NCBI RefSeq assembly: GCF_047149785.1
Contig: NZ_BAAGBE010000001.1
Span: forward strand, 2,728,001-2,792,000
Direction: 5' to 3'
DNA from: Nitrobacter sp047149785
GTDB lineage: Bacteria; Pseudomonadota; Alphaproteobacteria; Rhizobiales; Xanthobacteraceae
DNA length: 64,000 nucleotides
This document shows positions 8,082 to 17,498 of this stretch, one piece after another. A model generated the notes under the pieces. The model saw nothing but the letters and a program-made list of their open reading frames with translations. It did no database searches and was not told the DNA's origin. Position 1 is the first letter of the stretch, and every line of letters starts with the position of its first letter. The translations under genes and the position numbers were made by a program.

Positions 8082-9686
8082 TCAGTCGATGCGCGGCAGG
8101 GTCTCGAACTGATGGAACGGCGGCGGTGACGGCAACGACCATTCGAGCGTGGTCGCACCGACTCCCCAGGGATTGGCCACTGCCCGCTCCTTGCGAACGA
8201 AGGCATAGATCATGCCGGCGACGAACACGGCCGCGCCTGCCGCCGATACGTAGGCTCCGATCGACGAGACGTAGTTGAAGCCGGCAAATGCATCCGGATA
8301 ATCGGCGACGCGTCGCGGCATCCCCGCAAGACCGAGGAAGTGCATCGGGAAGAATGCCAGATTGACGCCGATGAACGTCAGCCAGAAGTGCAGCTTGCCG
8401 AGAAACTCCGAGTACATGTATCCGGTAATTTTCGGAAACCAGTAATACCAGCCGGCGAAGATGGCGAACACCGCGCCGAGAGACAGCACATAGTGGAAAT
8501 GCGCAACGACATAGTAGGTATCCTGCAGGACCCGGTCGATGCCAGGATTCGCCAGCACCACACCGGTGACGCCGCCGATCGTGAACACGAATACGAAACC
8601 GGTCGCCCACAACATCGGTGTCTTGAAGGTTATCGAGCCGCCCCACATGGTGGCGATCCACGAGAACACCTTCACGCCGGTCGGCACCGCGATCACCATG
8701 CTGGCGAGGGCAAAGTAGGCCTGGGCGGTGCTCGACATGCCGACGGTGTACATGTGATGGGCCCAGACCACGAAGCCGATGACCCCGATCGCCACCATGG
8801 CATAGACCATTCCGAGATAGCCGAAGATCGGCTTCTTCGAGAACGTCGAGACAACATGGCTGACGATCCCAAAGCCCGGCAGGATCATGATGTAGACCTC
8901 AGGATGACCGAAGAACCAGAACAAATGCTGGTACAGCACCGGATCGCCGCCGCCCTCGGCGGCGAAGAAAGTGGTGCCGAAATTGCGATCTGTCAGCAGC
9001 ATCGTGAGCGCGCCGGCGAGCACCGGCAGCGACAACAGCAGCAGGAACGCCGTGACCAGGACCGACCATGCGAACAACGGCATCTTGTGCATGGTCATGC
9101 CCGGCGCGCGCATGTTGAAGATCGTGGTGATGAAATTGATCGCGCCCAGAACCGAAGATGCTCCCGCGAGATGCAACGAGAGGATCACGAAATCCACCGC
9201 CGGGCCGGGATGACCGCTTGTCGACAGCGGCGCATAGAGCGTCCAGCCGGTGCCGGCACCATCCACGCCGGGCTCGCCTTCGACGAACATCGAAATGATG
9301 AACAGAGAAAACGACGCCGGAAGCAGCCAGAACGAAATATTGTTCATGCGCGGAAACGCCATGTCAGGCGCACCGATCATCAACGGCACCATCCAGTTGC
9401 CGAACCCGCCCATCATCGCCGGCATCAGCTTGAAAAAGATCATGATCAGGCCATGGCCCGTAACGAATACGTTGTAGGCATGCGGATTGGAGAAAATCTG
9501 GAGACCTGGCTCCTGCAACTCCATCCGCATCAGGACCGAGAAGGTCGCGCCAATCAATCCCGCGCAGATCGCGAACACGAAGTACATCGTGCCGATATCC
9601 TTGTGGTTCGTCGAATACACGTAGCGCCGCCAACCGGTGGGGTGAACGTGAGCGTGTGGATCATTCGTCAGAGCAGCGGATACCAT
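8082..9686 (-). CDS. ctaD: Cytochrome c oxidase subunit I (aa3 type)
   Basis: 534-aa haem-copper oxidase catalytic subunit with 12 TM helices that reduces O2 to water in the inner membrane. Landmarks are GHGLIMIFFKLMPAMMGGFG (helix II, low-spin haem His), FWFFGHPEVYIMILPGFG (CuB His and cross-linked Tyr), WAHHMYTVG (His pair) and VAHFHYVLS (haem ligands). The start at 9686 (MVSAALTND) has GGAAAGG 6 nt upstream; ATG 9701 is a possible longer start. Neither ctaC, ctaE nor assembly genes (ctaB, ctaG) are beside it, so this is a stand-alone copy. Confidence 0.95.
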   Translation of the reverse strand: MVSAALTNDPHAHVHPTGWRRYVYSTNHKDIGTMYFVFAICAGLIGATFSVLMRMELQEPGLQIFSNPHAYNVFVTGHGLIMIFFKLMPAMMGGFGNWMVPLMIGAPDMAFPRMNNISFWLLPASFSLFIISMFVEGEPGVDGAGTGWTLYAPLSTSGHPGPAVDFVILSLHLAGASSVLGAINFITTIFNMRAPGMTMHKMPLFAWSVLVTAFLLLLSLPVLAGALTMLLTDRNFGTTFFAAEGGGDPVLYQHLFWFFGHPEVYIMILPGFGIVSHVVSTFSKKPIFGYLGMVYAMVAIGVIGFVVWAHHMYTVGMSSTAQAYFALASMVIAVPTGVKVFSWIATMWGGSITFKTPMLWATGFVFVFTIGGVTGVVLANPGIDRVLQDTYYVVAHFHYVLSLGAVFAIFAGWYYWFPKITGYMYSEFLGKLHFWLTFIGVNLAFFPMHFLGLAGMPRRVADYPDAFAGFNYVSSIGAYVSAAGAAVFVAGMIYAFVRKERAVANPWGVGATTLEWSLPSPPPFHQFETLPRID

Positions 9687-10337
9687 ATCGACCCTTTCCA
9701 AGCGATAGCCCGGATGACGTCATGACTTCACCCGAAGCCAGACCTTCATCTCGAGACAGAGGGTTCAGTTCCGAATCAAATGTTCGAAACGGCGGGTTCG
9801 ATTGTTTGAATCGGATCGGGCCGAGCTTCTTTCACGGGTCAAACCCTTGGCGCCGAAGGCGTGAGGGAGTGAGCTTTTCGAAAGAAACCGCGTCATGCGG
9901 CGGCCGTTGTTTACTCTCGGCCGTTATCGACTTTTTGCAAGCGAGAAATATTGCACATTAAATTCGGGAAAACAGATATGTCGACGGGATCGGGCGCGGC
10001 GATGCGTTGTTTCGCATCGCGCGTCTCGCAACGTCAGAACGGGATATCGCGCTGGCCGTTCATGCTTCAAAAGAAACGATTTGAGAACGTCATCGCCGGG
10101 TGTGTTCGTCCGACGAACGGCGTCGCTTCGCTCGCCTGCGACACTCGCGACCATCATCCATTGCAGCATTTCAAGATGAATGCCCGGATCAGGTCCGCGC
10201 ATAATAACCAATGATTCCGGCAGATGCCGAACCGCTCTAGAGCATGATCCCGAAAAGTGGAAACCGGTTTTCGGAAAAGATCATGCTCAAACAAAAAGAT
10301 GAGCGACGAGTCTGGTTCAACGCAGTTGAAACAGACT
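9687..10337. other. Intergenic region with dispersed repeats, no gene seen
   Basis: 650 nt between ctaD and the LysR gene. Short ORFs here show no protein-like pattern. The stretch contains a type-2 repeat (about 10083-10200) and a complete palindromic type-1 repeat (10239-10341), described separately. The ctaD promoter must lie in 9687-9950. Confidence 0.6.
10083..10200. repeat. Type-2 dispersed repeat (inverted-repeat element)
   Basis: Contains GTTCGTCCGACGAAC, an inverted repeat, followed by a segment ending GATGAATGCCCGGATCAGGTCCG. It resembles the segment at 54000-54140 (ATGGATGCGCGGGACATAGG...GTTCTTCGAAC). Such elements are scattered between genes in Bradyrhizobiaceae. Confidence 0.5.
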
Positions 10338-10341
10338 CTAG
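10239..10341 (+). repeat. Type-1 palindromic dispersed repeat, copy 1
   Basis: GAGCATGATC (10240-10249) and GATCATGCTC (10279-10288) form the outer arms of a stem, with CCGAAAA/TTTTCGG inside. A second hairpin follows (AGTCTGGTTCAA...TTGAAACAGACT). Other copies are at 13013-13090, 45791-45892 (inverted) and 55319-55443. The far end abuts the LysR stop codon, so it may end that transcript. Confidence 0.85.
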
Positions 10342-11243
10342 ATTCCGCGGCATCTTCGCGCCGTCGTCTCCGCTCTTTTCGCGTTTGGTGGCCTTTTCGG
10401 TTTTGAATGAACGATCTGGCGCATGGCCTCGATCGCGCTGGCAAATAAATCGCGATCGCCTTCGAGAGGATAGACGACGTATGCGGGCATCGAGAATTCA
10501 GGAGCGCCGCTGACCTGATTCAGCCGTCTGGTCTTCAGGTGAGGCATGACGATCCGCCTGGGAAAATAGCCGGAGCCTCCATTCTCCAGCACGTGCTGCA
10601 ATCCAAGCCAGCCGATGTTCACGCTCAGCGGGGGGCTGCCAAAATTCGGAAAGCAGGCATTGTGCCGCGCATAGAACTCCGGTCCCCAGTCGACATACAC
10701 ATAGCCGGACCGAGGCTCGGGTTTGCCTTCCGGATCCGTTGAGACAAGGATGAGGTGCTCTTCGAACAACTGCTCGATCTTCAATCCCGGACGAACCTGC
10801 GGAGTATACATCACGCCGATGTCTATCCGCCCTTCGATGAGTCCCTGCATCAATTCCGGCTCATGGCCACTTTCGGCACGAATCGAGATTTCCGGCCTGG
10901 CCTCCCCTATGAGTTGAAGCCACTGCAACAGAAATTCTTCCCACAAGCCGATGCGGCACCCGACAACCAGCGTTCCGCTAAATCCTTCGGGTATGCCTAT
11001 GTCATGACGCGCCTGCTCCATCGTCCGCACCAGTGTGGCCGCGTGCCGCTGGAATTGCCGGCCGGCGGAGGTCAGCGCCGTGCCGGCCTTGTTGCGGACG
11101 AAGAGCATGCAACCCAACTGGTCTTCGAGCGAGTGAATGCGCATGCTGACCGTCGACTGGCTGACGTGAAGCCGATCCGCCGCACTGATGAAGTTTCCCG
11201 ACGTCACGACGGCGAGGAAGGTTCTGGCCAGTTCTGTATCCAT
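10338..11243 (-). CDS. LysR-family transcriptional regulator
   Basis: 301-aa regulator. The N-terminal winged HTH (TFLAVVTSGNFISAADRL, HVSQSTVSMRIHSLEDQLG) occupies residues 1-60. It is followed by a linker helix and a periplasmic-binding-like effector domain (GTLVVGCRIG...IDIGVMY...LILVSTDPEG). ATG 11243 (MDTELARTFL) has AGGAG 10 nt upstream and gives the family-typical N-terminus; the longer start at 11282 is less likely. It is transcribed away from the livKHMGF operon, the classic LysR arrangement, so it may control that operon. The effector is unknown. The C-terminus carries a Lys/Arg-rich tail. Confidence 0.9.
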   Translation of the reverse strand: MDTELARTFLAVVTSGNFISAADRLHVSQSTVSMRIHSLEDQLGCMLFVRNKAGTALTSAGRQFQRHAATLVRTMEQARHDIGIPEGFSGTLVVGCRIGLWEEFLLQWLQLIGEARPEISIRAESGHEPELMQGLIEGRIDIGVMYTPQVRPGLKIEQLFEEHLILVSTDPEGKPEPRSGYVYVDWGPEFYARHNACFPNFGSPPLSVNIGWLGLQHVLENGGSGYFPRRIVMPHLKTRRLNQVSGAPEFSMPAYVVYPLEGDRDLFASAIEAMRQIVHSKPKRPPNAKRAETTARRCRGI

Positions 11244-11786
11244 TGAGGCGGTCTCCTGACGTCTGCCAAAAGCCGATCGCAAGTCCAGCGGATAATGTAA
11301 GCGGCCAGCTACCGAACCGGATTCGGCGATTGACGAGGCGCGGCTCCGCTCGCTCGGCTTCTAAGATCTTTGGCGCGAACGGCTCCTCCCCGCGAAGCCT
11401 GGCCTAGGGAAGGAATTTAGTCCGGCGGCACGGTTGACCTCCCTCACAATTACGGGCGCTTCCAAGCACGTGCTCGTGATCGTTCCGACAACCGGCGGTT
11501 TTCTTGCCGCCATCCGCGCCTGACGCACACGCGGTCCTTGCCGGCGGTTGGGGGAGCGAAATGCAGGTGAGCACAGATTCATTCTATTGTACGACGGATA
11601 GTGTATGATGGGGAACCAAAATGCTTGCGCGCCGGTTGTATCGTCCGGTGGAGACATCCATCCTGCATCATCCTCCTTATTCGGGCGCTGATCGCGGGGA
11701 GCATGGGGCAAATACGCCGTAAGACGCATTAATTTCCGGAAAAAACCGGCGCAGGGATAGACAGACAGGATGATGGAGGTCGTCAC
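11244..11786. promoter_or_regulatory. Divergent promoter region between LysR gene and liv operon
   Basis: 543 nt with no convincing gene. It must hold the promoters of both the LysR gene and livK and probably the LysR operator. I could not place a specific T-N11-A site with confidence. AT-rich stretches near 11575-11620 are the most promoter-like. Confidence 0.5.
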
Positions 11787-13007
11787 ATGTTAAAGATGTC
11801 CGGTTTGCCGGCCGCCTTGGTCGCGGCTGCGGTTGCGATGTCATTCGGCGCAATGCCGTCTGGCCCGGCCGTGGCAAAGGACCTCGTCCTGGGAGCGTCC
11901 GTGCAATTGACCGGACCGATCGCCAATACCGGCCGGTATTATCGTGACGCCTATCAGCTCGCGGTCGACAAGATCAACGAAGCTGGCGGGGTCAAGGTCG
12001 GCAACGAGGCATACAATCTCGTGCTCAAGCTTTACGACAATCAGTCGGACGTCAATTTGAGCGTGCGCCAGTACACGCAACTTGTGTCCCGGGACAAGGT
12101 GAATTTCCTGCTGGGGCCGTTCGCAAGCAATTTCGCGCTGGCGGATTCGGCGGTGTCGGAAAAGTACCGGATTCCGATGGTCCAGGGCGGCGGCGCGTCG
12201 GACCAGATCTTCGCGCGCAAGTTCAAGTATATTTTCGGAACGCTGGCGCCGGCCAGCAACTATTTCGGCTCAACGGTGGAGATGATGAAGGGGCTCGACC
12301 CGGCCCCCAAATCGGTCGCGCTGCTTTATGCCGACGATGCCTTCGACGTCTCGGTCGCTGAAGGGACGCGGCCCAAATTGAAAGCGGCGGGCTTCACCCT
12401 TGCCATGGACGAGCGCTACAGCACCAACGCCACGGACTTCAATTCGCTGCTCTCGCAGGTCAAGAGCAAGAACGTCGATGCGGTGCTGGTGGCGGGCCAC
12501 GAAACCGAAATTCTGAATTTCGTGCGGCAGGCCAAGAGTCTTGCTGTCGCGCCGAAGATGTATTCCTTCACGGTGGGCGTTCCCAGCGAGGATTTCCGCA
12601 AGGCCCTCGGCAAAGATGCCGACTACGCTTTCGGCATGACGGCCTGGCTTCCTTCCGCCGACCTCAAGGATCGCTGGTTCGGCGATGCCGCGCAATTCGC
12701 CTCGGCCTTCAAGACGAAGTTCGGCTACGATCCTGATTATCATGCCGCATCCGGCGCGGCCGACGTAGAGGCATTGGTGAAAGCGGTGGAAGATGCCGGA
12801 ACGATCGACCCCGGCAAGGTGCGGGACGCCCTGTCGAAGGTGAAGTTCGACAGTCTTTACGGACAGATCGAGTTCGACGAGAATGGCCAGATTGATCTGC
12901 CGCAAACCGTCATTCAGGTGCAGGGAGATGAACTGGTTGCGATCTACGGCGTCCACGGTAAAATCGCATCGCCGAAATATCCGATGCCGGCCTGGAACGC
13001 GCGCTAG
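11787..13007 (+). CDS. livK: Branched-chain amino-acid-type ABC transporter, periplasmic binding protein
   Basis: 406-aa solute-binding protein of the LivK/type-I periplasmic binding fold. The signal peptide ends around PAVAKD (residues 28-33). The mature part begins LVLGASVQLTGPIANTG and contains LLGPFASNFALADSAVSEKYRIPMV, typical of the family. Ligand identity cannot be read from sequence; members bind amino acids, amides, urea or aromatic acids. It heads an operon with two permeases and two ATPases and is separated from livH by a hairpin repeat. A divergent LysR regulator suggests substrate induction. Confidence 0.92.
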   Translation: MLKMSGLPAALVAAAVAMSFGAMPSGPAVAKDLVLGASVQLTGPIANTGRYYRDAYQLAVDKINEAGGVKVGNEAYNLVLKLYDNQSDVNLSVRQYTQLVSRDKVNFLLGPFASNFALADSAVSEKYRIPMVQGGGASDQIFARKFKYIFGTLAPASNYFGSTVEMMKGLDPAPKSVALLYADDAFDVSVAEGTRPKLKAAGFTLAMDERYSTNATDFNSLLSQVKSKNVDAVLVAGHETEILNFVRQAKSLAVAPKMYSFTVGVPSEDFRKALGKDADYAFGMTAWLPSADLKDRWFGDAAQFASAFKTKFGYDPDYHAASGAADVEALVKAVEDAGTIDPGKVRDALSKVKFDSLYGQIEFDENGQIDLPQTVIQVQGDELVAIYGVHGKIASPKYPMPAWNAR

Positions 13008-13012
13008 CATGG

Positions 13013-13090
13013 TCCCGGAAATATAAGATCATGCTCAATCAAGAAAATAAGGCTGGAGTCAGATTCAACCACGTTGAAGCTGACTCTGGC
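13013..13090 (+). repeat. Type-1 repeat, copy 2, as intercistronic hairpin in the liv operon
   Basis: A degenerate left part (CATGGTCCCGG...GATCATGCTC) is followed by a strong stem. GAGTCAG at 13056-13062 and TTCAA pair with TTGAA and CTGACTC (to 13086), with one mismatch and a 5-nt loop. It sits between livK and livH, where a stem-loop would protect the binding-protein mRNA or reduce read-through. Confidence 0.75.
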
Positions 13091-13135
13091 GGGAATCGCG
13101 AACGACCCGCCGGCTAAAAAGGGGGCTGGACGACG

Positions 13136-13999
13136 TTGGATCTGCTCGGGCAAGTCCTCATCAACGGCATCCTTCTGGGCGGGTTGTATGCGATGATGGC
13201 GCTCGGCCTCGCGCTGGTGTGGGGCGTGCTGAATATCGTCAATCTCGCGCACGGCGCGTTCATCATGCTCGGCGCCTATGTGTCGTGGTATCTCTTTACA
13301 TACCTGCACATCGACCCGTTTCTGGGACTGCCGATCACCGCGGCGGTGATGTTCGCGATCGGGTACGGCGTCCAGCGCGGCATTTTGAACCTGATCGTCC
13401 GCGCGCCGATGTTCAACACGCTGCTGATAACGTTCGGTCTGGAGGTGGTGCTGACCTATCTCGCGCAGCTTGCCTTCTCGGCCGACTTTCGCACCATCAA
13501 TCCCGCCTATGCGGGCGACAGCATTGTGCTGGGGCCGGTCGTGTTGCCGCTGGCGCGGCTTCTCGCCTTCGGCGTGGCCATCGCGCTGACGATCGGCATG
13601 TGGCTGTTCCTGCTGCACACGAGGCTCGGACGCGCGATCCGCGCCACCGCGCAGAATCTGGTGGCGGCCCGTCTCTACGGCGTTGAGCCGCGGCATCTCT
13701 ACGCCGTCACCTTTGGTATCGGAATCGCGCTCGCGGGAGCGGCCGGAGGCCTTTATGGAACCGTATCGCAGATCAATCCGTACATCGGCGCGTCATTGAC
13801 CGCGAAGTCGTTCGCCATCTCGATTATCGGCGGATTGGACAATCCGCTCGGCGTGATCGTCGGAGGCTTGTTTCTGGGAATCCTCGAATCGCTGACCGCG
13901 CTCTACGTCGGGCCGACTTACGCCGACGTGGCGAGCTTTGGCGTGCTGGTGCTGGTCCTGATCGTGCGGCCGACCGGCCTGCTCGGAAAAGCCGCGTGA
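13136..13999 (+). CDS. livH: Branched-chain amino-acid-type ABC transporter permease LivH
   Basis: 287-aa inner-membrane permease with about eight TM helices. Motifs GGLYAMMALGLALVWGVLNI and NLAHGAFIMLGAY at the N-terminus, and SIIGGLDNPLGVIVGGLFLG toward the C-terminus, are diagnostic for LivH. It starts with TTG 13136 after a GGGGG run 10 nt upstream; no ATG fits. The stop overlaps the livM GTG by 4 nt, so the two are coupled. It forms a heterodimer with LivM and is energised by LivG/LivF. Confidence 0.92.
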   Translation: MDLLGQVLINGILLGGLYAMMALGLALVWGVLNIVNLAHGAFIMLGAYVSWYLFTYLHIDPFLGLPITAAVMFAIGYGVQRGILNLIVRAPMFNTLLITFGLEVVLTYLAQLAFSADFRTINPAYAGDSIVLGPVVLPLARLLAFGVAIALTIGMWLFLLHTRLGRAIRATAQNLVAARLYGVEPRHLYAVTFGIGIALAGAAGGLYGTVSQINPYIGASLTAKSFAISIIGGLDNPLGVIVGGLFLGILESLTALYVGPTYADVASFGVLVLVLIVRPTGLLGKAA

Positions 14000-14943
14000 G
14001 GGCGCTTCGCATACCGCTTATCCTGGCGGCGCTCGCCGTTCTCGCGGCGGTGCCGTGGTTCGGATCGGACGTCCTGATCCAGTTCGGAATCAACGCCTTG
14101 CTGCTCGCCGTTCTGGCGCAGGGCTGGAATATCATCGGCGGCTATACCGGCTACGCGTCCTTCGGCAATTCGGTGTTCTACGGGCTCGGCAGCTACGGCG
14201 TTGGCATCGCGATGGCGCAATGGCAATTGCCGTTCGCCGTCGGTCTGGTGTTCGGCGTGGCGCTTGCGGTCACCTTCGCCGTTCTCCTCGGAATTCCGGT
14301 TCTTCGGCTGAGGGGGCACTATTTCGCGATCGCGACGCTGGCGCTCGCTCAGGTCATGACCGCAATCGTCTCCAACGTGGGATTGGCCGGTCAGAATATC
14401 GGGCTCGTGCTGCCCCCGCTCAACAACGATTCTCTTTTTTACGAGCTGTCGCTCGGACTGCTGGTGGTGGCGACACTGACGGTTTTCTGGCTGACGCGCA
14501 GCCGCTTCGGCTTCGGACTGATCGCGATCCGCGAAAACGAAGAAGGCGCGGAAGTGATGGGCGTCAACACGACATTGTACAAGACAATGGCGTTCGCGCT
14601 TTCCGGCGTCTTCAGTGCGCTGGCCGGCGGCATTCACGCCTACTGGGTGACGTTCATCGATCCGGAAAGCGCATTCGATATCAGCCTGAACGTCAAGATG
14701 ATCATCATGGCGGTATTCGGCGGCCCCGGCACGGTTCTGGGACCGATCGTCGGGGCGCTCTCGCTTTCGGCGATCTCCGAATTCCTGTCGAGCGAGATCA
14801 CCAGCCTTGCGAGCCTTTTCTTCGGCATCGTCGTCGTGGCCGCGGTCGTCCTTATGCCGCGCGGTCTGGCGGACATGCTGCGGCGATTCCGCAAGACCGG
14901 GTGGCGGTACTTCGCCGAGAATATCCGGGCGCACCGGCTATGA
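13996..14943 (+). CDS. livM: Branched-chain amino-acid-type ABC transporter permease LivM
   Basis: 315-aa partner permease. Motifs WNIIGGYTGYASFGNSVFYG, LRLRGHYFAIATLALAQV and MAVFGGPGTVLGPIVGA match LivM. GTG 13996 overlaps the livH stop. Its stop overlaps the livG ATG (ATGA). The cytoplasmic C-terminus is Arg-rich. Confidence 0.92.
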   Translation: MRALRIPLILAALAVLAAVPWFGSDVLIQFGINALLLAVLAQGWNIIGGYTGYASFGNSVFYGLGSYGVGIAMAQWQLPFAVGLVFGVALAVTFAVLLGIPVLRLRGHYFAIATLALAQVMTAIVSNVGLAGQNIGLVLPPLNNDSLFYELSLGLLVVATLTVFWLTRSRFGFGLIAIRENEEGAEVMGVNTTLYKTMAFALSGVFSALAGGIHAYWVTFIDPESAFDISLNVKMIIMAVFGGPGTVLGPIVGALSLSAISEFLSSEITSLASLFFGIVVVAAVVLMPRGLADMLRRFRKTGWRYFAENIRAHRL

Positions 14944-15674
14944 CCCCGGCGCTCGAAATCAGGAACGTGACCCGCCGCTTCGCCGGCCTGATCGCGGTCA
15001 ACAACGTCAGTTTTCTGCTGCAGCCCCGGGAAATCCTCGGAGTGATCGGTCCAAATGGCGCGGGAAAAACCACGCTCATCAGCCTGATCAGCGGCACGCT
15101 CGCGCCGACGTCCGGAGACGTCCTTTTCGAAGGACAGTCCCTCGCCGGCATGCCCGCCTACCGCCGCGCCCGGCTGGGCATCGGGCGCACGTTCCAGATC
15201 ATGCGGCCGTTTCCCGGCTTATCGGTGCTGGACAACGTCGCTGTCGGCGCCCTCTTCGGTCACGGCGGAGGACACGCCAGACTCGCGAAGGCCCGCGAGC
15301 AAGCCCGCGCTCAACTTGATTTTGTCGGGCTCGGCAAGTTCGTCGATCAACGCGCGGACGAGTTGGGAGGCCCCGGCCGCAAGCGGCTGGAGCTGGCAAA
15401 GGCTCTGGCGATGCAGCCGAAGGTGTTGCTGTGCGACGAGGTCATGGCCGGGCTGAACCTGGTCGAGATCGACGAGGTGATCGAGGTGATCCGCAAGGTT
15501 CGTGACACCGGAATCAGCGTTCTCGTCATCGAGCACGTCATCAAGGCGATCAAGAGCCTCTCGGATCGGCTGCTGGTTCTGCACCATGGGGAAAAAATCG
15601 CCGATGGCGAACCCGCAAGCGTGCTGGCGAACCAGACCGTCGTCGAGGCCTATCTCGGCAAGAGGCGGATATGA
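14940..15674 (+). CDS. livG: Branched-chain amino-acid-type ABC transporter ATPase LivG
   Basis: 244-aa ATPase. Walker A is GPNGAGKTT and Walker B is KVLLCDEVMAGLN, followed by an H-loop His (LVIEH). The C-loop reads ELGGPGRKRLELAKAL instead of LSGGQ, a degenerate form of the kind seen in part of the LivG family. ATG 14940 overlaps livM; the frame is open further upstream but that is inside livM. It overlaps livF by 4 nt. Confidence 0.9.
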   Translation: MTPALEIRNVTRRFAGLIAVNNVSFLLQPREILGVIGPNGAGKTTLISLISGTLAPTSGDVLFEGQSLAGMPAYRRARLGIGRTFQIMRPFPGLSVLDNVAVGALFGHGGGHARLAKAREQARAQLDFVGLGKFVDQRADELGGPGRKRLELAKALAMQPKVLLCDEVMAGLNLVEIDEVIEVIRKVRDTGISVLVIEHVIKAIKSLSDRLLVLHHGEKIADGEPASVLANQTVVEAYLGKRRI

Positions 15675-16402
15675 ACGCGAAGCCGGCGGCCAAGAACCCT
15701 CTTCTGGACGTCCGCTCGGTCAGCGCGGGCTATGGCGGAATGCCGGTGCTGCACGATGTCGCCCTGACGGTCTATCCGGCCGAGATCGTGGCGCTGGTCG
15801 GCAGCAACGGCGCGGGCAAAACCACCTTGCTGCGCACGCTGTCGCGGGTGCTTTCCGCCACCGGTGGCATCGTCATGAACGGTCACGATCTGATGCCGAT
15901 GACCTCCGATCAGGTCTTTGCCGCCGGACTGGTCCAGGTTCCTGAAGGCCGCCAGTTGTTCGACCGCATGAGCGTGCAGGACAACCTGCTGATGGGCGCC
16001 TACAGACGAACCGACAAGGCCGCCGTCGCGCGCGATCTCGATCGGATGTATGCGATGTTTCCGCGTCTGTCGGAGCGCCGTCGGCAACTCGCCGGAAGCA
16101 TGTCGGGCGGCGAGCAGCAGATGTGCGCGATGGCGCGCGGCCTGATGGCGGCGCCGGTCCTGTTGACGATCGACGAGATGAGCCTGGGACTGGCGCCCGT
16201 TATCGTCGAACAGTTAATGGAGGTTCTGACGACGATCCGCGACGAAGGCGTAACCGTGCTGCTGGTCGAACAGGACGTCAATTTGGCGCTGTCGACCGCC
16301 GATCGGGGCTACGTGATGGAAACCGGTCGCATCGTTCATGGCGGCTCCGCCAAACAGCTCATCGACGATCCGGAAGTGCGGCGCGCCTATCTTGGTCTCT
16401 GA
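15671..16402 (+). CDS. livF: Branched-chain amino-acid-type ABC transporter ATPase LivF
   Basis: 243-aa ATPase and last gene of the operon. Walker A is GSNGAGKTT, the signature is MSGGEQQMCAMARGL, Walker B is VLLTIDEMSLGLAP and the H-loop is VLLVEQD. GLVQVPEGRQLFDRMSVQDNL is the LivF hallmark. It ends 8 nt before the convergent dusA stop, with no obvious hairpin between them. Confidence 0.92.
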   Translation: MNAKPAAKNPLLDVRSVSAGYGGMPVLHDVALTVYPAEIVALVGSNGAGKTTLLRTLSRVLSATGGIVMNGHDLMPMTSDQVFAAGLVQVPEGRQLFDRMSVQDNLLMGAYRRTDKAAVARDLDRMYAMFPRLSERRRQLAGSMSGGEQQMCAMARGLMAAPVLLTIDEMSLGLAPVIVEQLMEVLTTIRDEGVTVLLVEQDVNLALSTADRGYVMETGRIVHGGSAKQLIDDPEVRRAYLGL

Positions 16403-16410
16403 GCAACCGC

Positions 16411-17466
16411 TTATGGCGTTTCGAGCGAAGCATGTCCTCGGGCTTGAACCGATGATGGATCCCGGTTCTCGTACAGGGAATGCTCAGCGGTGGTCCCGTC
16501 CACCAGCGCCAGCGCCTCCTTCAAGACGTTGACGCCGGCATCGGCCTTCGCGCCGTTCTCGGCGAGATGGCGGCGGAACGCCCGCGCTCCCGGCACGCCA
16601 TGAAAGGCGCCGACAAGGTGCCGGGTGATGGAATGCAATCGCGCGCCGCCCGCGAGTTGATCCTCGATGTAGGGAATCATCGCCTGGATCGCGCACTTCA
16701 TCGTAGCGTGCGGCGGCTCCTCGCCGAACAGTTCGGAATCGACTTCCAACAAACGCCATGGCTCCTGATAGGCGGCGCGGCCGAGCATGACCCCGTCGAC
16801 ATGCGCGAGATGGCTTTTAGCTTCTGAAATGCTGTCGATGCCGCCGTTGATGATCACGGGCAGATCGGGAAACGACGCCTTCAACCGGTAAACCCTGTCA
16901 TAGTCCAGCGGCGGAAGATTCCGGTTCTCCTTCGGCGACAATCCCTGAAGCCACGCCTTGCGCGCGTGGACGATCAGGGCGTCGGCGCCGGCGGCCACGA
17001 CCTTTCGCGCGAAGGTGTCGAGGCCGGCTTCCGGATCCTGATCGTCGATCCCGATCCGGCACTTCACGGTGACCGGAACGGACACTGCGCGTTTCATCGC
17101 GTGAACGCCGTCGGCGACGAGATCCGGCTCGGCCATCAGGCAGGCGCCGAACCGTCCGTCCTTCACGCGGTCGGACGGACAGCCGACGTTCAGATTAATT
17201 TCGTCGTAGCCGAAATCCTCGCCGATGCGCGCGGACGCCGCAAGATCATCCGCGCGCGATCCGCCGAGCTGGAGCGCAACCGGATGCTCGACATCGCTGA
17301 ACCCCAGCAAGCGTTTCCGCGCACCGTGAATGATCGCACCGGTGGTCAACATCTCTGTATAGAGCCAAGCATCGCGCGTGAGCAGGCGATGGAATACACG
17401 GCAATGCCGATCCGTCCAGTCCATCATCGGCGCAACGGAAAATCTATGTTGTTGATTTAGCTGCAT
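16411..17466 (-). CDS. dusA: tRNA-dihydrouridine synthase A
   Basis: 351-aa flavoenzyme that reduces uridine to dihydrouridine in the tRNA D-loop. The TIM barrel begins FSVAPMMDWTDRHCR. It has the catalytic Cys in NLNVGCPSDR (C96), KCRIGID, the Lys/His loop VHARKAWLQGLSPKENR and the FMN phosphate site VIINGGI..VMLGRA. A recombinase gene begins 35 nt in front of the dusA start on the other strand. The 5' end of dusA is a known integration site for a class of phage and island integrases. The gene itself looks intact. Confidence 0.95.
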   Translation of the reverse strand: MQLNQQHRFSVAPMMDWTDRHCRVFHRLLTRDAWLYTEMLTTGAIIHGARKRLLGFSDVEHPVALQLGGSRADDLAASARIGEDFGYDEINLNVGCPSDRVKDGRFGACLMAEPDLVADGVHAMKRAVSVPVTVKCRIGIDDQDPEAGLDTFARKVVAAGADALIVHARKAWLQGLSPKENRNLPPLDYDRVYRLKASFPDLPVIINGGIDSISEAKSHLAHVDGVMLGRAAYQEPWRLLEVDSELFGEEPPHATMKCAIQAMIPYIEDQLAGGARLHSITRHLVGAFHGVPGARAFRRHLAENGAKADAGVNVLKEALALVDGTTAEHSLYENRDPSSVQARGHASLETP

Positions 17467-17498
17467 TTTTTCAGTATATTCAGATCGTTAGGTTACGT

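Noticed and set aside
8340..9725. 461-codon plus-strand frame
   Set aside because: Antisense of ctaD, His/Arg-rich with no family pattern.
15350..15400. livG signature motif loss as a defect
   Set aside because: Degenerate C-loops without LSGGQ are usual in this part of the LivG family.
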